From: Bacteroidota bacterium
GTDB taxonomy: Bacteria > Bacteroidota > Bacteroidia > Flavobacteriales > Flavobacteriaceae
Direction of reading: 5' to 3'
DNA: 6,435 nucleotides
NCBI GenBank assembly: GCA_021793535.1
Contig: JAJYSO010000107.1
Coordinates: forward strand, 1 to 6,435
How positions within the stretch are numbered: the first letter of the stretch is position 1; every line of letters begins with the position of its first letter. The position numbers and the translations under genes were made by a program. The notes beneath the pieces are model-generated. The model was given only the letters and a program-made list of their open reading frames with translations, made no database searches and had not been told where the DNA came from. Below, in pieces: positions 1 to 5,917 of this stretch.

Positions 1-404
1 TCAAAATCTTTATCGGGATCTAGCGTATTTGAAAAGCGAACATTAATGGCTATCGTTAGCCGGTTTTGTGCTGCTGTGTTATCTTGTTGAGACGTCATCG
101 GAGCGATATAAAATTGTGTGATCTCTCCCTCGAACACCAAATCTCCCCCATCATTGGTCAGCCCCAAGTTGGTCTGGTTTTGAATCAAATCTTGCAAAGC
201 AAGCGTGAAGGTACGATCAATTCCCGGCTCGATCAAATCAGCCTCATTCTGAAACTGTCGAACCGTAAAGGTTTCCGCATCACCCGTATCTGCACCCGTA
301 AAAGAATAGATGCCACAAGAAACCAAAAGGCATAGGGCCATTGTTGTCACTCCCCAGCGAATCCACCCGCCACTCCTGCCTTTTTGAGTCCTCTTTACGT
401 TCAT
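1..404 (-). CDS. lptE: LptE-like LPS-assembly outer-membrane lipoprotein (3' end cut by window edge)
   Basis: The start and first 134 codons of a lipoprotein are visible on the minus strand, beginning at the ATG at 404-402. Residues 1-17 are basic (KRTQKGR, then WIRW), followed by a hydrophobic stretch and a lipobox LVSC with Cys30 as the predicted lipidated residue. The mature protein starts CGIYSFTG. Later segments (FEGEITQFYIAPM near residues 93-105, then AAQNRLTIAINVRFSNTLDPDKDF) match what I recall of Bacteroidota LptE. In that family the lipoprotein sits in the outer membrane, plugs the LptD barrel and helps place LPS at the cell surface. The ATG overlaps the TGA of the upstream regulator gene by 4 nt (ATGA), which implies translational coupling in one operon. 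I see no clear ribosome-binding site. The gene continues past the left edge; roughly 30-40 residues are probably missing. Family assignment is from recall of family sequences, not from a search. Confidence 0.88.
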   Translation of the reverse strand, partial: MNVKRTQKGRSGGWIRWGVTTMALCLLVSCGIYSFTGADTGDAETFTVRQFQNEADLIEPGIDRTFTLALQDLIQNQTNLGLTNDGGDLVFEGEITQFYIAPMTSQQDNTAAQNRLTIAINVRFSNTLDPDKDF

Positions 405-1663
405 AAGTTGTACAGTTTTATTTTTCGATAAAGGGTTCGCTCACTAATCCCCAACTCCTCTGCAGCAGCTTTTCGCTTGCCATGACTGCGCTCCAAAGCC
501 TTTTTTATAAGCTCAATTTCTTTTTCCTGCAAAGAGAGGGTCTCTTCTTCCTCCACTTCTTCCGCATAATGATACGGATCTTTCTGCGGGTAATGTTGCT
601 CTTCTTCCGATGCTTTTTTATCTGGAAGTTGAAGAATCTCCAATTCCGCATTATCAAAATCCGAGTGAGGATCTTCTGCACCGTATATTTTTTTGATCAG
701 CCCGCGATTTTCACGTTGTACATCTTTCCCACTCCCTTTTTCTAATAGAGTTGCCGTTAATTTCTTTAAGTCATTGATGTCATTCTTCATATCAAACAAC
801 ACCTTGTACAAAATCTCCCTTTCGTTGCTAAAATTACTTTGCTCCTCATGATTCATAACCACTGCAGGCAAACGGTTCAGGTCCTTCGGCAAATAATGTC
901 GCAACGTCTGTTTGTCAATGGTCCGTTTTTTTTCCAGAACAGAAATTTGCTCGGTTACATTGCGCAGCTGCCGAATGTTACCTTCCCATCGATTGTTCTC
1001 CAACAATTCCCTAGCATCCTCTTCTAAACGCACGGTCGGCATTTTATATTTCAATCCAAAATCAGAAGCGAATTTTCGAAACAACAGGTGAATATCCTCT
1101 CGGCGTTCCCGAAGTGGAGGCAAGTGGATTTCTATCGTGCTTAACCGATAATACAAGTCCTCTCTAAACTTCCCTTTTTTTATCGCTTCACTCATCTTTA
1201 CGTTGGTGGCCGCAACAATGCGAACATTGGTTTTTTGCACTTCAGAGGAGCCCACTTTGATGAATTCTCCATTTTCCAACACCCGCAACAAACGGACCTG
1301 TGTGGTCAAGGGAAGTTCTCCCACTTCATCTAAAAAGATCGTTCCCCCATCAGCTTCTTCAAAATAGCCGCTTCTTGTTTTTGTAGCGCCGGTGAATGCG
1401 CCCTTTTCATGACCGAACAATTCACTGTCAATCGTTCCTTCAGGGATGGCCCCACAGTTAACGGCAATGTATTTATTGTGTTTGCGATGCGATTCTGCAT
1501 GAATGATTTTTGGAATGCTTTCCTTTCCCACGCCACTCTCTCCCGTTACTAAAACAGAAATGTCTGTAGGCGCGACCTGTAAAGCCTTTTCTATGGCCCG
1601 GTTTAACCCCGGATCATTCCCAATAATCTCAAATCGTTGTTTAACAGCTTGTATAGACTCCAT
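401..1663 (-). CDS. Sigma-54-dependent transcriptional activator without a sensor domain (AAA+ plus Fis-type HTH)
   Basis: This 420-residue bacterial enhancer-binding protein would use ATP hydrolysis to remodel sigma-54 RNA polymerase for open-complex formation. The AAA+ domain starts almost at the N-terminus (about residues 12-260). It shows Walker A GESGVGKE (41-48), the sigma-54-contacting loop GAFTGA (88-93), Walker B GGTIFLDEVGEL (106-117), sensor I RIVAATN (148-154), probable arginine fingers in FREDLYYRL (R167, R173), and sensor II WEGNIRQLRN (226-235). A long acidic linker (about 260-376) leads to a C-terminal Fis-type helix-turn-helix (about 380-420, with RKAAAEELGISERTLYRKI). All catalytic motifs look intact, so it should be an active ATPase. 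There is no receiver, GAF or PAS domain, as in PspF-type activators, so control must come from a partner protein or from expression level. The gene follows miaB by 36 bp and overlaps lptE by 4 nt. The start is the ATG just before ESIQAVKQRF; no Shine-Dalgarno is visible, only an AT-rich stretch. Its target promoters are unknown. Confidence 0.93.
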   Translation of the reverse strand: MESIQAVKQRFEIIGNDPGLNRAIEKALQVAPTDISVLVTGESGVGKESIPKIIHAESHRKHNKYIAVNCGAIPEGTIDSELFGHEKGAFTGATKTRSGYFEEADGGTIFLDEVGELPLTTQVRLLRVLENGEFIKVGSSEVQKTNVRIVAATNVKMSEAIKKGKFREDLYYRLSTIEIHLPPLRERREDIHLLFRKFASDFGLKYKMPTVRLEEDARELLENNRWEGNIRQLRNVTEQISVLEKKRTIDKQTLRHYLPKDLNRLPAVVMNHEEQSNFSNEREILYKVLFDMKNDINDLKKLTATLLEKGSGKDVQRENRGLIKKIYGAEDPHSDFDNAELEILQLPDKKASEEEQHYPQKDPYHYAEEVEEEETLSLQEKEIELIKKALERSHGKRKAAAEELGISERTLYRKIKLYNL

Positions 1664-1699
1664 AAAATAAATAGACGGCCTAGCGCCTTTACCCAGTAT

Positions 1700-3181
1700 T
1701 TAATTGTTTGAGGAATACCCCACGGCTTCTCCAATAAGGGTAGCGGTGGTACAGTCCAAAATCTTTACGTTGACAAAGTCTCCAATTTTATAATCTCCCT
1801 TCGGGAAGACTACCATAGTATTCTGGGAATTTCTTCCCGCCCAGTCTTCGTCCGATTTTTTAGATGCTTTCTCGATCAGCACTTCCTCTACTTTTCCCAC
1901 ATGTTTTTGAGTATTGTAATGGGAGTATTTTTGCTGCAATTCGATCACCTCGGATAAGCGGCGCTTTTTGACCTCTTCCGGAACGTCATCCTCCATCTTG
2001 TTTCCCGCTCGTGTCCCCGGACGTTCTGAATAGGCGAACATATACCCAAAATCGTATTTTACGCGATTCATCAGATCCAGCGTATCTTGATGGTCTTCTT
2101 CGGTTTCTCCACAAAATCCGGTCATCATATCAAAAGAAATGGCCACCTCAGGAATCCTCTTTCGAATCTTTTCAATTAACTCGAAATATTCCTCTCGAGT
2201 GTGTTTGCGATTCATGGCTTTTAGAATGCGGTTACTCCCGCTTTGGACCGGCAAGTGAATGTACTTACAAATATTGTCGTACCTGGCCATCACCTCCACC
2301 ACATCCATGGTCATATCTTGTGGGTTTGAAGTCGAAAATCGAATGCGCATCTTGGGTTGGGCCGTGGCCACAAGTTCCAACAAATCTGAAAAATAAAGAG
2401 CATTGGCCTTTTGCTCTTCCGTCGCCTTTTTAAAATCTTTTTTCAATCCGCCTCCATACCACAAGTAACTGTCCACGTTTTGTCCCAATAACGTAATTTC
2501 TTTATACCCTTTATCGGCGAGTTCATTCACTTCCCGAACAATACTTTCAGGAGAGCGACTGCGCTCTCGTCCCCTTGTAAAAGGGACCACACAAAAGGTA
2601 CACATGTTGTCGCAACCTCGAGTAATCGAAACAAAAGCAGTGACTCCATTGCTCTGTAAACGCACAGGAGAGATATCCCCATAGGTCTCATCCTTAGACA
2701 AAATCACATTGACTGCATCGCGTCCATTGTCCACCTCTCGAACCAGATTGGGCAAGTCTTTATAGGCATCCGGGCCCGCTACCAAATCGACGATCTTTTC
2801 CTCTTCCAGCAATTGGGTTTTTAAACGCTCAGCCATACAGCCCAAGACCCCTACCTTCATACTGGGGTTGTGATCCCGTTTTACGGCATTGTATTTTTCG
2901 AGTCGTTTGCGAACCGTATCTTCAGCTTTAGCACGAATGGCGCAAGTATTGACAAATACAAAATCAGCCTCCGCCAAAGTATCGGTTAACCCGAACCCCT
3001 CCTTTTCCATAATGGAAGCGACAATTTCACTGTCGTTAAAATTCATGGCACAACCATAACTCTCTATATAGAACTTGCGATCAAATGTCTTTTGCTCCTT
3101 TTGTCTTGCATTTTGTTTTTTATCAGCAGTCAGGACTTCTCCTTGACGTCGCTCATCATGTATATTAAAAATGCTTTTCAT
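1700..3181 (-). CDS. miaB: tRNA-2-methylthio-N6-dimethylallyladenosine synthase (MiaB)
   Basis: This 493-residue radical-SAM methylthiotransferase adds a methylthio group to C2 of i6A37 in tRNAs reading UNN codons, stabilising codon-anticodon pairing. The N-terminal methylthiotransferase domain (about 36-150) carries the three cysteines for the auxiliary 4Fe-4S cluster: C44 (ESYGCAMN), C80 (NTCAIR) and C115 (GVLGCMAE). The radical-SAM domain carries the CxxxCxxC motif C190-C194-C197 (TRGCDNMCTFC), followed by VVPFTRGRERSRS, which is typical of MiaB. A TRAM RNA-binding domain occupies roughly 425-488. An insertion around 240-262 (LWYGGGLKKDFKKA) matches what I recall of Bacteroidota MiaB and argues for MiaB over MtaB or RimO. 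Residues 1-35 form a charged extension before the first conserved strand. The ATG start lies just downstream of a good promoter, which supports it. The gene is first in the leftward run miaB - sigma-54 activator - lptE and diverges from topA. All cluster cysteines are present, so it is expected to be functional. Confidence 0.97.
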   Translation of the reverse strand: MKSIFNIHDERRQGEVLTADKKQNARQKEQKTFDRKFYIESYGCAMNFNDSEIVASIMEKEGFGLTDTLAEADFVFVNTCAIRAKAEDTVRKRLEKYNAVKRDHNPSMKVGVLGCMAERLKTQLLEEEKIVDLVAGPDAYKDLPNLVREVDNGRDAVNVILSKDETYGDISPVRLQSNGVTAFVSITRGCDNMCTFCVVPFTRGRERSRSPESIVREVNELADKGYKEITLLGQNVDSYLWYGGGLKKDFKKATEEQKANALYFSDLLELVATAQPKMRIRFSTSNPQDMTMDVVEVMARYDNICKYIHLPVQSGSNRILKAMNRKHTREEYFELIEKIRKRIPEVAISFDMMTGFCGETEEDHQDTLDLMNRVKYDFGYMFAYSERPGTRAGNKMEDDVPEEVKKRRLSEVIELQQKYSHYNTQKHVGKVEEVLIEKASKKSDEDWAGRNSQNTMVVFPKGDYKIGDFVNVKILDCTTATLIGEAVGYSSNN

Positions 3182-3201
3182 AATCTAATTATTTTGATGG
3201 G

Positions 3202-3230
3202 CAAAGATATTAAATTCAACAGGATGACAA
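3202..3230 (-). promoter_or_regulatory. Bacteroidota-type promoter for miaB operon
   Basis: On the minus strand a TTG (3230-3228; in context GTTTG at 3232-3228) is followed by an 18-nt spacer and TATCTTTG (3209-3202). This is an exact match to the TAnnTTTG -7 box used by the primary sigma factor of Bacteroidota, with the usual TTG -33 element. Transcription would start near 3195-3198, leaving a leader of about 15 nt before the miaB ATG at 3181. The promoter would drive the three leftward genes. The call rests on consensus match and position only. Confidence 0.7.
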
Positions 3231-3237
3231 ACTGTCA
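3225..3237. promoter_or_regulatory. Short inverted repeat over the miaB -33 element (possible operator)
   Basis: TGACA-AAC-TGTCA is a perfect 5-bp inverted repeat with a 3-bp centre. It covers the TTG -33 element of the miaB promoter, so a protein bound here could block or modulate transcription. The arms are short and symmetry does not extend further, so chance occurrence is quite possible. No binding protein can be named from the sequence. Confidence 0.3.
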
Positions 3238-3347
3238 GCACTTTTTTTAACGTCGTCCGAGATCAATTTGGACCTATTTTAAATTACCTCATTCCTATTA
3301 AAACACAAAAATAAGCAGGTAAAAAACACGAATACTCGCCCACTTTC

Positions 3348-3367
3348 AAGGTACAAACTTTTACCTT
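3348..3367. promoter_or_regulatory. 20-bp imperfect palindrome upstream of the topA promoter (possible operator)
   Basis: AAGGTACAAACTTTTACCTT has perfect 6-bp outer arms (AAGGTA / TACCTT) and matches its own reverse complement in 8 of 10 half-site positions. It ends 17 bp before the topA -33 TTG, a usual place for an activator or repressor site. Two more AGGTA pentamers occur in the same spacer, at 3317-3321 on the plus strand and 3285-3289 on the minus strand. It is not followed by a T run and lies upstream of both divergent genes, so a terminator is unlikely. The regulatory role is inferred. Confidence 0.35.
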
Positions 3368-3384
3368 CATTTCCAGCGATCGCA

Positions 3385-3413
3385 TTGAAAATCAAAAAAA
3401 TCTTGTAGTTTTG
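3385..3413 (+). promoter_or_regulatory. Bacteroidota-type promoter for topA
   Basis: TTG (3385-3387), an 18-nt spacer and TAGTTTTG (3406-3413) match the -33 / -7 consensus TTG and TAnnTTTG of Bacteroidota. Transcription would start around 3418-3421, giving a leader of only about 12-15 nt, AT-rich and without a Shine-Dalgarno sequence. It would drive topA and, by close spacing, the arginase-like gene behind it. The call rests on consensus and position only. Confidence 0.75.
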
Positions 3414-3432
3414 CAACCTAAAACACGATACT

Positions 3433-5913
3433 ATGGCAAAGAATTTAGTGATTGTTGAGTCCCCTGCAAAGGCAAAAACGATTGAAAAATTCTTAGGAAA
3501 AAATTATACGGTAAAATCTAGTTTCGGGCATATTGCTGATCTGCCCACCAAGGAACTCGGTGTAGATGTCGAAAAAAATTTTAAACCTAAATACAGAGTT
3601 AGCAGCGATAAAAAAAAGCTGGTTAAAGAATTGAGTGATCTGGCCCAAAAATCAGAGATCGTCTGGTTGGCCAGTGATGAAGACCGAGAAGGAGAAGCCA
3701 TTGCGTGGCATTTGGCCCAAGAACTAAACCTAAAAAACAAAGACGTTCGGCGGATCGTCTTTAACGAGATTACAAAATTCGCCATTCTAAACGCCATTGA
3801 AAATCCACGAAAAATTGATCAAAACTTAGTCGACGCCCAACAAGCCCGGCGGATCCTCGATCGACTGGTCGGGTATGAGCTCTCCCCCATTTTATGGCGA
3901 AAAGTAAAAGGAGGGCTTTCTGCGGGAAGAGTGCAATCGGTAGCGGTTCGGCTCATTGTGGAACGCGAGCGTGAAATTCTGGACTTCAAGCCGACCAACT
4001 CCTTTAGAATAGATGCAGAGTTTTCGACAGTAGAAGGAGACCTTTTCCGGGCAAAACTACCCGGAAACCTCAAAAATGAAGTGGAAGCTCAAGATTTTCT
4101 CAACCAAAACAAAGGAGCAAAATTCAAAGTAGAGGAGTTGATTAAAAAACCGAGTAAAAAGACTCCTGCTCCCCCGTTCACCACCTCTACCCTACAACAA
4201 GAGGCCGCTAGGAAACTCTATTTTTCAGTAGGAAAAACCATGATGCTCGCCCAACGCCTATATGAAGCCGGACACATCACCTATATGAGAACCGATAGCG
4301 TAAACCTCTCTGTTGAAGCCAAAAAGGGAGCGGCGCAAGAGATCGAAAAAGCTTATGGTAAAGCCTATGCCAAAACGCGAAACTACAAGAGTAAAGCCAA
4401 AGGGGCTCAAGAGGCACACGAGGCCATTCGACCAACCAATTTTGCACACCACTCCATCCAGGCGGATCCAGACCAAAAACGGCTGTATGAACTGATTTGG
4501 AAGCGCGGAATAGCCTCCCAAATGAGTGACGCTAAATTAGAGCGAACGCAGGTAAAAATCAGCAGCGATACACATGAAAAACTCTTTTCAGCCAAGGGGG
4601 AAATCATCACCTTCGAAGGCTTTTTAAAAGTTTATTTGGAAGGTACGGATGAAGAAATTGAAGAACAAACTGGACTGCTGCCACAGATGAATGTCGGCGA
4701 CAAACTCCAAAACATCTTCATCACGGCCACAGAACGGTTTACAAGACCTCCGGCGCGGTTTACAGAGGCCTCCCTAGTTCGGGAACTGGAATCTTTGGGA
4801 ATCGGACGCCCGTCCACTTATGCCCCTACGATTTCGACCATCCAAAACAGAAAATACATCGAACGTGGGAGCATTGAGGGAGAAGACCGAAAGTACACCG
4901 TACTCACCCTCAAAAATGCCGAGGTTACATCCCAAAAGAAAACCGAAAAAGTAGGTGGCGACAAGGGCAAACTTATTCCAACGGACGTAGGTATGGTAGT
5001 CACCGATTTCTTGGTCAAGCACTTTAGTCACATTTTGGATTACAATTTCACTGCCGAAGTCGAAGAAGACTTTGACCGCATTGCCTCGGGAAATGAAGAG
5101 TGGACCAAAATGATGCAATCCTTCTATGACAAATTTCATCCCACAGTTAAAGATGTGGAAGAGAATGCAGATCGGGAGGTAGGAGAACGCCTGTTGGGGA
5201 AAGACCCCAAAACCGGCAAGCCCGTAAGTGTCCGATTAGGAAAGTACGGCCCCATGGTCCAACTCGGTTCTGTTGAGGATGAAGAAAAACCAGAATTTGC
5301 CAGTCTCGCCCAAGGGCAAACGTTAAACAATATAACCTTTGAAGAAGCGTTAGAACTATTAAAGCTTCCCAAAGAGTTGGGAGAGTACAAAGGGGATAAA
5401 GTATTGGTCAACAACGGCCGTTACGGGCCCTACGTGAAATACGGCAAGAAGTACGTTTCTCTTCCAAAAGGGGAGCAACCTACAGATATTGACTTTGATT
5501 ATGCCGTGGAGCTCATTCAGGCAAAAGAGAAAGCCGATGCACCCATCTACGAATATGAAGGACTCCCGGTGACCAAGGGAAAAGGCCGGTTTGGACCTTT
5601 CATCAAATGGAATGAGATGTTTATCAATGTCAACAAAAGTTACGACTTTGATCATTTGAGCGACGAAGACATTGTCGAACTCATCGAAAAGAAAAAGAAG
5701 AAGGAAGCTGAAAAAATCATCCACAATTGGACAAAAGAAGGGATTCGGGTAGAGAAAACAAGATGGAAAAGGAGCAAGATTATCCAAGGGAAAACGAAGA
5801 TTGAGCTACCCAAAGAAGTAGATGCTCAAGCATTGACCCTTAAAGAAGTAAAGGAAATCATTGCCAAAAAAACAGCAACCCAGAAAAAAAAGCGAAAGGC
5901 AAGAAAAAAATAG
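3433..5913 (+). CDS. topA: DNA topoisomerase I (type IA), Bacteroidota form
   Basis: This 826-residue enzyme relaxes negatively supercoiled DNA by passing a strand through a transient single-strand break. The N-terminal TOPRIM domain (about 3-115) has the acidic residues E9 and D82/D84/E86 (ASDEDREGEA). The type IA core follows, with GLSAGRVQSVAVRLI (161-175) and the active-site motif YMRTDS, in which Y284 is the nucleophile and R286 the conserved arginine; GIGRPSTYAPTI (456-467) is also typical. The C-terminal part has no zinc-finger cysteines; the protein contains no cysteine at all. Instead it carries three TopA C-terminal repeats, centred on RLGKYGPMVQLG (601-612), NGRYGPYVKYG (661-671) and GKGRFGPFIKW (716-726), then a lysine-rich tail (KKTATQKKKRKARKK). 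The ATG start lies just after a good promoter and begins directly with AKNLVIVESPAKAKTIEKFL, the conserved first strand. It diverges from miaB and is 4 nt from the next gene. Confidence 0.98.
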   Translation: MAKNLVIVESPAKAKTIEKFLGKNYTVKSSFGHIADLPTKELGVDVEKNFKPKYRVSSDKKKLVKELSDLAQKSEIVWLASDEDREGEAIAWHLAQELNLKNKDVRRIVFNEITKFAILNAIENPRKIDQNLVDAQQARRILDRLVGYELSPILWRKVKGGLSAGRVQSVAVRLIVEREREILDFKPTNSFRIDAEFSTVEGDLFRAKLPGNLKNEVEAQDFLNQNKGAKFKVEELIKKPSKKTPAPPFTTSTLQQEAARKLYFSVGKTMMLAQRLYEAGHITYMRTDSVNLSVEAKKGAAQEIEKAYGKAYAKTRNYKSKAKGAQEAHEAIRPTNFAHHSIQADPDQKRLYELIWKRGIASQMSDAKLERTQVKISSDTHEKLFSAKGEIITFEGFLKVYLEGTDEEIEEQTGLLPQMNVGDKLQNIFITATERFTRPPARFTEASLVRELESLGIGRPSTYAPTISTIQNRKYIERGSIEGEDRKYTVLTLKNAEVTSQKKTEKVGGDKGKLIPTDVGMVVTDFLVKHFSHILDYNFTAEVEEDFDRIASGNEEWTKMMQSFYDKFHPTVKDVEENADREVGERLLGKDPKTGKPVSVRLGKYGPMVQLGSVEDEEKPEFASLAQGQTLNNITFEEALELLKLPKELGEYKGDKVLVNNGRYGPYVKYGKKYVSLPKGEQPTDIDFDYAVELIQAKEKADAPIYEYEGLPVTKGKGRFGPFIKWNEMFINVNKSYDFDHLSDEDIVELIEKKKKKEAEKIIHNWTKEGIRVEKTRWKRSKIIQGKTKIELPKEVDAQALTLKEVKEIIAKKTATQKKKRKARKK

Positions 5914-5917
5914 GCAT

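Noticed and set aside
66..335. Plus-strand open frame of 89 codons
   Set aside because: It lies entirely antisense to lptE, whose lipobox and conserved motifs are clear, and its translation shows no recognisable motif.
1664..1699. Possible sigma-54 (-24/-12) promoter or terminator between miaB and the activator
   Set aside because: No GG-N10-GC pair in the right context and no stem followed by a T run were found; the 36-bp gap looks like a plain intra-operon spacer.
2011..2433. Plus-strand open frame of 140 codons antisense to miaB
   Set aside because: The opposite strand encodes a fully conserved part of the MiaB radical-SAM domain, and the antisense product has a random-looking composition with no motif.
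3255..3273. Small hairpin GTCCGA / TTGGAC in the divergent spacer
   Set aside because: It has a 6-bp stem with one G-T pair, is not at a gene end and has no clean T run next to it, so neither terminator nor operator is supported.
3306..3313. Second -7-like box, TATTTTTG on the minus strand
   Set aside because: No TTG lies at a proper distance upstream of it and it is far from the miaB start, while the box at 3202-3209 has both elements.
5359..5787. Minus-strand open frame of 142 codons antisense to topA
   Set aside because: It is a shadow of the TopA C-terminal repeats; its hydrophobic, Phe-rich composition follows from antisense reading of lysine and glutamate codons.
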